DNA of 57,132 bases from contig JAOARB010000024.1 in the NCBI GenBank assembly GCA_025210775.1, forward strand, positions 1-57,132, given 5' to 3'. Below, one piece after another: positions 1 to 8,270 of the stretch. How positions within the stretch are numbered: the first letter of the stretch is position 1; each line of letters starts with the position of its first letter. Position numbers and translations under genes: made by a program. The notes below the pieces were generated by a model. It was not told the DNA's origin. It searched no databases and saw only the letters and a program-made list of their open reading frames with translations. The DNA comes from Prolixibacteraceae bacterium (GTDB lineage: Bacteria > Bacteroidota > Bacteroidia > Bacteroidales > Prolixibacteraceae).

Positions 1-51
1 ACCTACTTTACCAGAAAAACCACCGAGGATACCTTTATTAAACGTACTCAT
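1..51 (-). CDS. DUF6266 family protein, N-terminus only (runs off left edge)
   Basis: Only the first 17 codons are present, reading leftwards from an ATG at 51-49. The peptide begins MSTFNKGILGGFSGKVG. A short N-terminus with the GILGGFSGKVG core is the hallmark start of DUF6266 proteins, a Bacteroidota family of unknown function. The rest of the gene lies outside the window, so its length and integrity cannot be judged. The match rests on one conserved motif recalled from the family. Confidence 0.6.
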   Translation of the reverse strand, partial: MSTFNKGILGGFSGKVG

Positions 52-234
52 AACAATAAGTTTTAAAGTGAATAATTTTATTAACACCACAATGCTAACC
101 ATCTAAATATCACCAAACAATGCTTCGGTACGACGTGCATCTGTTTGCACTGTTTTGCACAAAAAAATCAATAACTACACCATAAACAAGATTGTTTTTT
201 TAGTAAAAATGTCACAAACTAGAATCAACATAAG

Positions 235-450
235 ATGAAAAAGATATTTGTATTTATCTGTTGTCTAGGGATTAGCCTACAAGGCTTCCACACCTATTCA
301 TCGCAGAAAAAAGAAGAAGGAGAACAACACTATCAAAGCAACACCTCTTCCCAAACACAGAAAGAGATCACACAGATCCAAAACCATTTTACAGACAAAC
401 TAGAGGCACTAGAAGCAATCATCTATGCAAACCAAATCCCGAAGGGATAA
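235..450 (+). CDS. small putative secreted protein
   Basis: A 71-codon reading frame opens with a plausible signal peptide: MKK, then a hydrophobic stretch through about residue 18, then a polar region. The remainder is rich in Gln, Glu and Ser and has no recognised domain. The ATG follows an A-rich leader (cataag) typical of Bacteroidota starts. Its last codons overlap a dispersed intergenic repeat (aaatcccgaagggat), so the C-terminus may be repeat-derived. It could be a real small exported protein or a chance frame. Function unknown. Confidence 0.4.
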   Translation: MKKIFVFICCLGISLQGFHTYSSQKKEEGEQHYQSNTSSQTQKEITQIQNHFTDKLEALEAIIYANQIPKG

Positions 451-520
451 CATATTTGTAGATAAATCCATGTGTTTACCCAACCATCATGCAATACCCA
501 ATAAATCAATACGATGAATA

Positions 521-552
521 AAATGGGCAGACACGCGGGTCGGCCCCTACCA
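521..552. repeat. dispersed intergenic repeat, copy 1 (gggcagacac type)
   Basis: The segment reads aaatgggcagacac, then gcgggtcggcccctac. It matches 44204-44235 (aaatgggcagacac, then ataggtctgcgccctac) with few changes. Both copies are intergenic and in the same orientation. The two halves (gggcagac and gtcggccc or gtctgcgccc) are partly inverted, so each copy can form a small hairpin. It looks like a REP-type dispersed palindrome. Confidence 0.6.
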
Positions 553-668
553 TACATTAAATCAACGTTTTACATTTATGTTTTTTTTTTACGATTCTGT
601 CCTTTACAAATATGTCACCCCCGTTTGGGGGTTTAGGGGAAGAGAATATCTGTCATTTCTACAACTAT

Positions 669-697
669 GTCATCCCTTCGGGATTCTGTTGATGCAG
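669..697. repeat. dispersed intergenic repeat (gggattctgttga type), copy 1
   Basis: This copy holds the small palindrome atcccttcgggat followed by tctgttgatgcag. A related segment lies at 44119-44152, where ggggattctgttgaagca follows catcctctccgtt. Further pieces with the same 'ccc-nnn-ggg next to a gacat or attctg word' pattern occur at 430-447, 615-640, 1544-1565 and 1594-1610. All are outside good genes. Confidence 0.45.
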
Positions 698-1105
698 TAG
701 ATGTTTTATTAAGACACAAATATTAAAACAAAAAATCCGTGTTCATCCTTTTTGATCCGCGGAAACGAAAAGAGTTTACCCAGACACAATTCTAAAGCCT
801 ACAAGTCCTTATCCTTCGTTTGATGGATCGTTACAATCTTACAAAAGAAGATGTCTATGGTCACAACCACTACAACAAACTAAAAAGCTGTCCTAATTTC
901 AATATAGCAGAAGCCCTCAATGATATCTAACAGCAAAAGAACCAAAGCATCCCATGTTCTGGTTCTAAAACCAAAACCGCATATCATTAAAGATAAAACA
1001 TTTTCAGAACAATAACCATACGCAAAAACAAAGGTGTGGAGTTCCATAACCGATCACCACTCCTGCTTTTCAACCCTTATTTCACCCTTATAAATCAACC
1101 ACAAA

Positions 1106-1396
1106 ATGAAAAACATCAAAAATATCACCCGCACTGCAAGACACCTAACAGACAAGATCATCAGAAACAGTGCCACAGGAGACAAACAAAATACACGCAA
1201 CAGTAACGACCAAGCCAACAACACCCCCACCTCAGGATTTCTCGATCGCAACATCCATGAGATCGTCATCCTTATCATCCTCTTCACCTGTCTCTTTGGT
1301 CATCGTCTTAACATCCCATCTCCCACACTCAATAAATTCACCGAATACCTCGCCTACGTCATGTGCATCCTCTTCGGAAGGCATCGCAGTAACTAA
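1106..1396 (+). CDS. hypothetical small membrane protein
   Basis: A 96-codon frame with a basic, Asn/Thr-rich N-terminal half, then a hydrophobic segment at about residues 50-65 (EIVILIILFTCLFG) and a second weakly hydrophobic segment near 83-90. Two helices and a charged N-terminus would suit a small inner-membrane protein of holin-like size, but no family is recognised. The ATG follows an A-rich leader (ccacaaa). Overlapping frames on both strands reduce confidence. Its neighbours are only intergenic repeats. Confidence 0.3.
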   Translation: MKNIKNITRTARHLTDKIIRNSATGDKQNTRNSNDQANNTPTSGFLDRNIHEIVILIILFTCLFGHRLNIPSPTLNKFTEYLAYVMCILFGRHRSN

Positions 1397-2058
1397 CCCT
1401 GTCATAAAAAGATAACGCATCCAGACAAGAAACTTTAAATCTTGTCAAGATGCGCTACCAGTAATTGTAGAAAGACCCAAGTCTTTCTCAATCATCACGC
1501 AATAAAATATCCGTATTAAGATCCAACCATGACACAAACCAAATCCCAAAGGGATGACATGACTGTAGCAACCTACATCCTCACCTCTCCAGAAACCCAG
1601 AATGGGTGACATAATTGTAATTGATGTTTTGTTCTCCTTCCACAATACACATCGTATCATCGTATTACAACCTAATAATGATTCAAACCAAAAAAACACT
1701 AGCGAAAGTTGGATAGGAATGATATGCCTAATTTTTAATTTAAGACAAAATCATGAACAAAAGGAAGGTGTTATACCTGTTTTCAATAATATCGCCTTAA
1801 ATCAAAGAATGATCGCATAGGTGTTTTTCAGTAACCCCTAATTAAAGGAGAAATAACCTCCTTCATTGAAAAAATGATTCATTGACCACAGCCAGAAGCC
1901 AACACTCACAAAAAGACAAAACCCAACACCTTGATCTGCAAAACATTAAAATTCAACAAACCTATAACATAACCAATCGGGTTGTAGCTCAACATGACCC
2001 TCCTGCTGTGCACTTCGTGCCGCAGGAACGCCTATTTTTCTTTTTTAGGAGACATTAT
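1397..2058. other. gene-free stretch with dispersed repeats
   Basis: No convincing gene. The segment holds two short palindromic repeat pieces (around 1544-1565 and 1594-1610) and one copy of a structured element at 1737-1844 that recurs at 35099-35205. Frames here overlap the repeats and have no recognisable protein features. Confidence 0.5.
1737..1844. repeat. structured dispersed element, copy A
   Basis: About 108 bp resembling 35099-35205. The first 15 bases or so (atttaagacaaaatc) and the last 57 bases are almost identical between copies; the middle has diverged. The ends form an inverted repeat (tttaatttaag against cttaaatcaaa, one mismatch here, perfect in the other copy). The diverged middle keeps a small hairpin: aggt-acct here, aggc-gcct in the other copy. 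It sits about 215 bp beyond the stop of the caspase gene at the edge of the first defence island. Confidence 0.65.
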
Positions 2059-3033
2059 TTATATTCTATTCTTAGCCACAAGTCTACGATAATGCTCACC
2101 CAATGCAGTTAGTTTACAAGCTTTACTTTCCATTGCCGCATTCCACATATGTGGAGCACCAACAGGAACAAGTAGGTTAAGACGATTGTACCTTTGGAGT
2201 ATTGCAAAGATTCGTGTGTTTTCAGGGTTTGGCGCTGGCATGCCTTCATCTCGCCCTTTTATTTCAGGCTCATATGTTGGATCAAGCTCAAACTCAAAAC
2301 CAGGTTCAGGAAAAAAATTTGCAATCTGCCTAAGGTCTTCTAAAGGAAGTGGGGATGCTACATTTCGTAAAGAAACGAACTGTCTGACATTCGTTTTGAA
2401 AAGTGGTCTTTGCTCCCAAGCACCTAAAGACTGGTCTATGTGAGCATAAATACTGCCTGGTGTGATGTCTCCTGTTAAGTTCGCAGCACTTCCACTAAGC
2501 GCATCAACGAATAAATTTGTGAATACGCCACTTCCATCTTTCTCTGATGCATATTGATATTCTGTAGATGCCGTCAGTACTGTGAGTCCTTCAGACAAAG
2601 TGGCTAACTGTTCTCCCGATACGGATGATCCAGCAATACCAGAGTGACAACTGTCGAGTACAATAATCTTATTCGATGCTGGTGATGAATTAGCATATGT
2701 CAATATCTCAGACAATGAAACCCCTTCATCACCTCTTTTTGAATCACTTGTAAGAAGATAACCTCCCGCGTCTTCAATATGACCATGTCCAGCAAAATAA
2801 AACAATGCAATTTCAGCTTCTGTACTAAACAAAGTCTTAATATCATCTTTTAAATCACTTCTATCAATAGCATCTCTATCGCTAGAAGCAGTCAGCAACT
2901 TACAATCAAAGTTGACAGATCCACCATCATTTCGTTCTAGGATTGATTTAACATTGTAAGCGTCATTCACACAACCGAATAGTGGGGAACTATGAACATA
3001 ATAGTCGATTCCTACAACAAGTGCAATTTTCAT
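2059..3033 (-). CDS. caspase-like protease, probable Thoeris (type IV-like) effector
   Basis: A 324-residue protein with an N-terminal peptidase C14 (caspase/metacaspase) domain, about residues 1-190. It opens with the usual [12 protein letters not shown] strand. The catalytic His is H83 in YFAGHGH and the nucleophile is C129 in VLDSCHSG. The C-terminal 100 residues or so have no fold I can name, but a conserved-looking patch near the end ([24 protein letters not shown]) suggests a compact sensor or adaptor domain. The gene lies 11 bp downstream of a TIR-like gene in the same direction. In type IV Thoeris a TIR protein makes a cyclic ADP-ribose signal that activates a caspase-like protease, which then cleaves cell proteins; the domain pairing here fits. 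Both catalytic residues are intact. Assignment to the system is inference from gene pairing. Confidence 0.8.
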   Translation of the reverse strand: MKIALVVGIDYYVHSSPLFGCVNDAYNVKSILERNDGGSVNFDCKLLTASSDRDAIDRSDLKDDIKTLFSTEAEIALFYFAGHGHIEDAGGYLLTSDSKRGDEGVSLSEILTYANSSPASNKIIVLDSCHSGIAGSSVSGEQLATLSEGLTVLTASTEYQYASEKDGSGVFTNLFVDALSGSAANLTGDITPGSIYAHIDQSLGAWEQRPLFKTNVRQFVSLRNVASPLPLEDLRQIANFFPEPGFEFELDPTYEPEIKGRDEGMPAPNPENTRIFAILQRYNRLNLLVPVGAPHMWNAAMESKACKLTALGEHYRRLVAKNRI

Positions 3034-3044
3034 GTAATTTCAAT

Positions 3045-3416
3045 TTAGAGACTATCTATAAAAACTTTAATGTTACTCCAAGACCATACTTTAGTATTTA
3101 CTCCAACAATATTGGTACGATCATCTTTATAAGCCCATACACCAAGTATTTTCTTCTTTTCTTCCTTTGCACATTGAATTTCCCATTTCTGACCACTTGA
3201 GGTCAGTGAATTTTTGCTTACAAGAACAATTATTCCGTCTGAACGCTTGATCCTAGTACGCACTTTAACTTTCCAATTTGTATCGTATGCCTGTTTTACT
3301 GACATATCAATGTACTCAAATGGTGAATTAGTATTAAGAGATTGACCTTTAAGGAAATTCCGCTGGCCTTCGTCTTCAATTGCGAAAGCGATAAAGATTA
3401 CTTTTTTGTCTGCCAT
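3045..3416 (-). CDS. TIR-like (ThsB-type) protein
   Basis: A 123-residue single-domain protein resembling the Thoeris ThsB TIR-like family (DUF1863). It opens with strand KKVIFIAFAIEDE, has the middle strand GIIVLVSKNS (61-70), and then the helix start GQKWEI, where W78-E79 matches the Trp-x0-3-Glu arrangement of NAD-cleaving TIR domains; E79 is the likely catalytic Glu. In Thoeris such proteins sense infection and convert NAD+ into a signal nucleotide. It is the first gene of a two-gene operon with the caspase-like protease 11 bp downstream, so the protease is the probable receptor. A stretch of about 1.3 kb without genes separates it from the other TIR cassette. Confidence 0.75.
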   Translation of the reverse strand: MADKKVIFIAFAIEDEGQRNFLKGQSLNTNSPFEYIDMSVKQAYDTNWKVKVRTRIKRSDGIIVLVSKNSLTSSGQKWEIQCAKEEKKKILGVWAYKDDRTNIVGVNTKVWSWSNIKVFIDSL

Positions 3417-4108
3417 AATTAATTGTATTTGTTATTCAGATTAATGATTTCTTAATACCATCCACCATGTTTAGAAAGTTCGTATCTACTCGCAAAAAGG
3501 ATGAATTAAGCCCCACATGATCCCGTGTATCTCCTTTACTAATCACGAAGGGATTTTTAAATAAATAAATTTAACAAAAAAAACTAAAACACACCCTTAA
3601 CTTACTAAGTATAATTTCCCTAAATTAAGATAACCACCCTTTAATAAAACATTCTTCCAAACCAATTAATGATAGAAACAAAAATGCCACGTGATCTATA
3701 TTACCAGAGCTTAAAAATTCCCAGCTAAACCTCCAACTTAGGTTAATCCTTTAATTATGATGGAATTAGGAATAGAGAGCAACTAAAAAAAATCTTTTGC
3801 GTTAATTATTTCAACAAAAGAATTGGTCGGAAAAGTTAAAACCAATACTACAAGTTTTAATTACAAAAGTAGCTGTTTGTTTCTAGTACAGATCCCATTT
3901 ATGGAAACGGTCCAACTACTCTATCTAGAATCAAACCAATTACTTTTTATTGAAGAAAATTCTGTGAATAATAACCGGGGAGATTACCGGAAATATCACT
4001 CTATTAGAATATTTTCTGTTCCACATTTGTACCCCAATACACCTCAACCCCTTTATTTATAAGAATTCTTACTTTATGTATCGGGAAATAACCCCATACC
4101 TACTTCAC

Positions 4109-4158
4109 AAAAAATCCCTCTAGTTTGTATTTTGACAGACTAGAGGGATTTTTTTTAA
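4109..4158. terminator. bidirectional rho-independent terminator
   Basis: A perfect stem, aatccctctagt against actagagggatt, with a short loop. It is flanked by A-runs on the left and a run of eight T on the right, so it can work in both directions. It lies between the two TIR modules with no adjacent gene end. Confidence 0.6.
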
Positions 4159-4466
4159 AAGCCTTAAATTGAGTCATTTTATTAAGACATCTCATTAAAT
4201 CACCTAAAAAGAAACAAAACAATAAGTAGCCCAAATCTAATAAATTCAACAATCCCCATCTCATTCCTCTATCATCTTCTTGCTCATTGAATTCAAAACC
4301 AATAACCACTAAATAATAAAGAAATACTCCAGTTGTTTTGGGGGCTAAGACATGTCCATTACCGCTATTAAGCCATTACAATTCGCACATTTAAACAAAT
4401 AGAACCGTAAGAAAGAGGGCAATAAACCAGCATTAATTTTGGTAAACTGAATCCTCTATTAAAAAC

Positions 4467-4512
4467 AAAAGAACTTGTCTATAATCCTTCGATTACAAAC
4501 AAGTTCTTTTTT
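4467..4512. terminator. terminator-type hairpin
   Basis: The stem is aaaagaacttgt against acaagttctttt, with a loop of about 19 bases, followed by a T-run. It lies about 235 bp beyond the end of the leftward TIR cassette and may end that transcript (A-run on the left gives U-run on the minus strand). Confidence 0.6.
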
Positions 4513-4746
4513 ATATGCCCTCCAATGAGCTGTTTTAAACAAATAAATCACCTCTCTCATAGTATATGCCAGTAAGTGACATTTTCTCTATAATAGCCGC
4601 TACTATTAATAACAGAAAACAAAAGACTTATTACTTCCATTCTAACTCAGCCTCAATCAACCGTTATTTAAAAAATCATTATCCTAATATTTAAAATCTC
4701 CATCAATATTGTTCTAGAGATTTGGGCTACTTAAAAAAGGATTATT

Positions 4747-5928
4747 TTAATTTATTAATTTTATTTTCTGAAACTCATTATCTAAAAACCACAAATCAGT
4801 TATCTGATGATAATTGAAAATTCCATTTTGTAATTCTTTTAGATTAATCTCATAAATAGAACGATTTAATGAGTGAAAATAGTTTAGTTCATATTTTACC
4901 CATTTCGATTTTAAAGAATCTGATGATTTAACCAATATAACATTCTTTGATTGATTTAATCTTTTTTCAATAACAGTTTTAGTAGCATCACTTAGCAAAT
5001 TACGTTTTAAATAGTCTATATCATTCATCCAATCACAATACACATCCTTATTTTGCTTATTTAATACATGAATTAAAGTTTGCACTTCATTAAAATCAAT
5101 ACTGCTATGAGATATAAAGAAGTCATATTGCTTAAGCTTTTGTTCCTTTGAGTTATTGATTCTATACTCAAGTTCCTCTGGTATTGATTCTATAGAAAAT
5201 TTCTCATAAGCATAAACATTTTTTAGATACTTTTTTCTTTTTTTATTATTACTAGGAACTCTCATATATTTCTGTCTACGTAAAGTCACGAAATGCATAT
5301 AACTTTGAATATGTAGAAATGCCATTTGTCGTAATTGCATATTATACTCAGTATCAATCTTTTTTTTAAAAAACGCGACTATTCTAGGGCAATAATATTT
5401 CTCTAACTCTTTTAATATATATACTTTATCCTTTTGAGAAGTCGTTTTTCTATCATACAAACCAATTAACTTTTCTAAGAATATAGGCTCTACTAATTGA
5501 ACCTTTTTCTTTGCTTTGTCAATCTTTTTTTTGATTCGTTCAATTTTTGGGAACCTAATTTTATTCAAAGACTCAATAACAGAATGTTGCTTTCTTATAT
5601 TAAATCGTTGAGAATAGTTCTTCTTATAATTATCATTCAATATTTTTTTTGTGATATTTAATCCTTTTAAAATATCAACACTTTTTGGAATATTGTGTCT
5701 AACCTTCTTTCCATAAGCTAATAGTTTACGATCTTTCAAGTTATAATAATCACACCCTTCATTTAGTAATTGTAATTCGTATGGGAAATACTTATTGAGT
5801 AATAACATGATATCTGTAAATGAGTACTCTTGAGGTAAAGCATCAACAACTTCTTTTATATATTTTGAAAAATTCTTTCTCTGCTCTTCTAAAAAAACAG
5901 ATGACTGATGTTTTGTAAATCCAGACAT
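4747..5928 (-). CDS. TIR-domain protein with helical, basic N-terminal region
   Basis: A 393-residue protein. Residues about 268-365 form a TIR domain: box 1 YDFFISHSSID (268-278), a DVYCDWMND strand (295-303), the strand NVILVKSSDS (329-338), then SKWVKYEL with W343 and E347 as the likely NADase Trp/Glu pair. The first 250 residues or so are mostly helical and very Lys/Arg-rich, with a segment (FLHIQSYMHFVTLRRQ, 204-219) that looks like a conserved protein- or nucleic-acid-contact helix; I know no name for this region. It is the last gene of a four-gene leftward cassette, 64 bp after the membrane protein gene. It could be a second signal-producing enzyme or the killing NADase of the cassette. 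The role is inferred. Confidence 0.75.
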   Translation of the reverse strand: MSGFTKHQSSVFLEEQRKNFSKYIKEVVDALPQEYSFTDIMLLLNKYFPYELQLLNEGCDYYNLKDRKLLAYGKKVRHNIPKSVDILKGLNITKKILNDNYKKNYSQRFNIRKQHSVIESLNKIRFPKIERIKKKIDKAKKKVQLVEPIFLEKLIGLYDRKTTSQKDKVYILKELEKYYCPRIVAFFKKKIDTEYNMQLRQMAFLHIQSYMHFVTLRRQKYMRVPSNNKKRKKYLKNVYAYEKFSIESIPEELEYRINNSKEQKLKQYDFFISHSSIDFNEVQTLIHVLNKQNKDVYCDWMNDIDYLKRNLLSDATKTVIEKRLNQSKNVILVKSSDSLKSKWVKYELNYFHSLNRSIYEINLKELQNGIFNYHQITDLWFLDNEFQKIKLIN

Positions 5929-5992
5929 TATTATTGATTTAGAGCTTTAAATTATATCAAACAAAACTTAATTCTCAGAACTGTGACTTTTT

Positions 5993-6652
5993 TCATATAT
6001 TCTCTTTTATTGTATCTGATTTAAAAATCAGATCATTAAAGATCATATTATTACCTGAATTTTTATAAGACTCTGACTTTACATGAGAACTTAGATATTC
6101 AATTTGTGCTTTGACATTTATATGTTCCTCTTTCTTGTTATTTTTGAACATAATCATACCGACAAAAAACAATATAGAAAAAAGAACTAACATCAAATAA
6201 AACCACTTTATTGAAACTGATTTGAAAGTATCACAGATATTATTTCGAGCTATATCCTTAAAGATAGTATGGTTCATTGAAAACTCTTTAGATACAATCT
6301 TAACCTCATAATTTAAATCAACTATTAATTGCCCATTATTATCAAGAGTTTTTTTTCGTTTACTTGCAATTAAATCACTGTTTTTCACTACAAGCATATA
6401 ATCATTTATCACACAATTATATAAACTAATAAAACATCGCTCATTTGCAAGATAAAAAGAATCTAAATACCAGAAAATCACTATCGGCATTATTGGTATT
6501 CCTGCCAATATCGGTTCTTTAAAAGTTCCTGCTAAGGTTAAAATTGCAGAAACAATTGTAATAGTCCAACCCTTAATCATAAAGGAGTTACTATTATGTC
6601 TAGTTATAACAGACTGAATAAGTTCTAAATGTTTTTCATTTACTGACATCAT
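5993..6652 (-). CDS. small membrane protein of TIR cassette, putative membrane effector
   Basis: A 219-residue protein with hydrophobic segments at about 28-43, 48-67 and 150-169, a soluble loop of about 80 residues between the second and third, and a polar 50-residue tail. The N-terminal motif (LIQSVITRHNSNSFMIKGW, then FWYLDSFYLANER) is a pattern I associate with a widespread uncharacterised bacterial membrane family often found next to defence genes; that recall is not checked. Its start overlaps the stop of the upstream TIR gene by one base (TAATG), implying translational coupling. By analogy with membrane-disrupting effectors of signalling defence systems, it may respond to a nucleotide made by the neighbouring TIR proteins. 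No nucleotide-binding domain such as macro or SLOG is visible. Confidence 0.65.
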   Translation of the reverse strand: MMSVNEKHLELIQSVITRHNSNSFMIKGWTITIVSAILTLAGTFKEPILAGIPIMPIVIFWYLDSFYLANERCFISLYNCVINDYMLVVKNSDLIASKRKKTLDNNGQLIVDLNYEVKIVSKEFSMNHTIFKDIARNNICDTFKSVSIKWFYLMLVLFSILFFVGMIMFKNNKKEEHINVKAQIEYLSSHVKSESYKNSGNNMIFNDLIFKSDTIKENI

Positions 6653-7443
6653 TATATATTTTTAGTAATACCATCTGCTGCTAATTGATAAAGAGAATCT
6701 AAAGGATACTCTTCTTCTTTATTCGTACTTTTAACCCAAATCCTTACATCATCTTGTGTAATTTTGGATAAATGGTCTAGGTCTACCTGATATTGAAAAG
6801 ATTTACTCATATAAGCATGTCCCTTTGAACAACGTTCTACTATCTTATTTTCTCCTCTATATTCACTAATATTTTTGTGTCTTATGAGTTTACTTATCTC
6901 TATTTCTGAGTAAATCCATGGGGACAATGTTGAAGATCTAACACCTTCCTTAAATGAAATTGATTCAGGTGTATTTAAGAAAAACAAACATTCTATTTTA
7001 TCAATCATTTTCGTTAGTGCAGTTGAAAGCATCATATGAACATTGCTAGTTGTAAAATTTCTTTTTTCATAATCATAATAACCATCAGTTCTTTGACAAA
7101 ACTTTTTATCAAGTCTTTTTAATAAATCTGCTGAATTGCCCCATATACAAGAGTCAACAAAGGTCATAATATCTAATTTTTCGAATAGAAATCCAGATAA
7201 TGCAATTGCTTCTTTCTCATTCTTATGCGAATGCGACAAAAAGACATCAGCGTTAACATCAGGAAACCAATCTTCCTGCATTTTCTGACCATCAATATGC
7301 CCATTTTTTAAAATCAAATCATCAAGATTGTTCTCTATTTCATTTGAATAGTTTTTAAATAATTCTTTCCCTTTATTTAAATAATATTTCTGTTGAGGTG
7401 GAGTCAAAAAATCTACATATTCTAAATTAAAACCCGTATACAT
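6652..7443 (-). CDS. TIR-like protein, paralogue 2
   Basis: A 263-residue protein starting at the ATG at 7443. A GTG at 7482 also opens the frame, but the ATG gives MYTGFNLEYVDF, which aligns exactly with the start of the upstream paralogue (MYRGFKLDNIDF), and it equalises the lengths. A TIR-like domain follows: DVFLSHSHKNE (box 1), SGFLFEKLDIMTFVDSCIWG, a central SNVHMMLSTALTKMIDK helix, ECLFFLNTP, then SPWIYSEIEI with W176 and E180 as the probable active-site pair. The C-terminal tail of about 65 residues (DDVRIWVK, then LDSLYQL) is also shared with the paralogue. It lies 38 bp after paralogue 1 and is coupled to the membrane gene. It presumably cleaves NAD+ or makes a derived signal; partner recognition by the divergent parts is inference. 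Confidence 0.75.
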   Translation of the reverse strand: MYTGFNLEYVDFLTPPQQKYYLNKGKELFKNYSNEIENNLDDLILKNGHIDGQKMQEDWFPDVNADVFLSHSHKNEKEAIALSGFLFEKLDIMTFVDSCIWGNSADLLKRLDKKFCQRTDGYYDYEKRNFTTSNVHMMLSTALTKMIDKIECLFFLNTPESISFKEGVRSSTLSPWIYSEIEISKLIRHKNISEYRGENKIVERCSKGHAYMSKSFQYQVDLDHLSKITQDDVRIWVKSTNKEEEYPLDSLYQLAADGITKNI

Positions 7444-7481
7444 CTTATTCTTTATTAAATTTTTAAGTAAAACAAACGTCA

Positions 7482-8270
7482 CTAATTAGATAGTGACTTC
7501 AGATTATACAGATAATCCAAAGCACTTTCAGGATTACTACAAACCCCATGTTCTTTCCATTTTTTCAAATCACCATCACTAAGCGTCACCAGATGATCTA
7601 TGTTAGCATCATACTTCATATCCATATTATTTTCGCCTACTAATGATTTAAAACCTCTACTATGCATATTTTTTGTTAAAACAAAGTTTTCCCTTTTCGG
7701 AATTTGCCTTCGTACTATTTCTGAAAAAGCAATCTCAGAATAAATCCAGGGTGATTGTGTTTTATCCTTATTCTCATAAGGTTGAATAGAATTCGGTGTA
7801 TTATAGAACATCAAACATTCAGTTTTATCAATCATAGTATTCAAAGCAGTTGATAACATCATGTGTACATGACTTGTTGAAGATAAGACTTTGTTATAAG
7901 TATATATATTTTTTTCTTTATCAAACCAACTATACTGATTATCCAAAATTTGAATAAGATCATTCCCATATCCCCAGACACATGAATCTATAAATGAGAT
8001 AATTTCAAAATTGTCAAATAACCAACCAGCAAGAGCAATTACAGTTTGTTCATCTTTATGAGAATGAGATATAAATACATGAGCTTTAATTTCAGGAAAC
8101 CAAGATTTAATAATCATACTGGCATCCAATGAATGGTCATTTAAAAAAAAATCATTTAAAGACTTCTTAACACGAGCTTGTTGTTTGAAGAACAAACTTT
8201 CTCCTTTCGAATAATATTTATCAAATTCATTATAAAAATCAATATTATCCAACTTAAATCCTCTATACAT
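7482..8270 (-). CDS. TIR-like protein, paralogue 1 (first gene of cassette)
   Basis: A 262-residue protein with the same layout as the next gene: an N-terminal helical lead (residues 1-60, ending KSWFPEIKAH), box 1 VFISHSHKDEQ, AGWLFDNFEIISFIDSCVWGYG, the shared HVHMMLSTALNTMIDK helix, CLMFYNTPN, then SPWIYSEI with W175 and E179, and a tail ending LDYLYNLKS. Tandem paralogues with the same catalytic signature but diverged surfaces are usual for Thoeris ThsB proteins, where each copy senses a different phage cue. The same idea is attractive here but is inference. A 430-bp gene-free region upstream must hold the promoter. Confidence 0.75.
   Translation of the reverse strand: MYRGFKLDNIDFYNEFDKYYSKGESLFFKQQARVKKSLNDFFLNDHSLDASMIIKSWFPEIKAHVFISHSHKDEQTVIALAGWLFDNFEIISFIDSCVWGYGNDLIQILDNQYSWFDKEKNIYTYNKVLSSTSHVHMMLSTALNTMIDKTECLMFYNTPNSIQPYENKDKTQSPWIYSEIAFSEIVRRQIPKRENFVLTKNMHSRGFKSLVGENNMDMKYDANIDHLVTLSDGDLKKWKEHGVCSNPESALDYLYNLKSLSN

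Larger units (their letters stand above)
3417..4746. other. gene-poor stretch between two TIR modules
   Basis: About 1.3 kb with no convincing gene. Its left part must hold the promoter for the leftward TIR-caspase operon. It contains two hairpins of terminator type (4109-4158 and 4467-4512), enough to insulate the two defence modules. Short frames such as 3823-4062 show no domain or signal features. Confidence 0.5.

Noticed and set aside
2059..3416. CBASS with a caspase effector
   Set aside because: No CD-NTase (cyclase) gene is next to the protease; the partner is a TIR-like protein.
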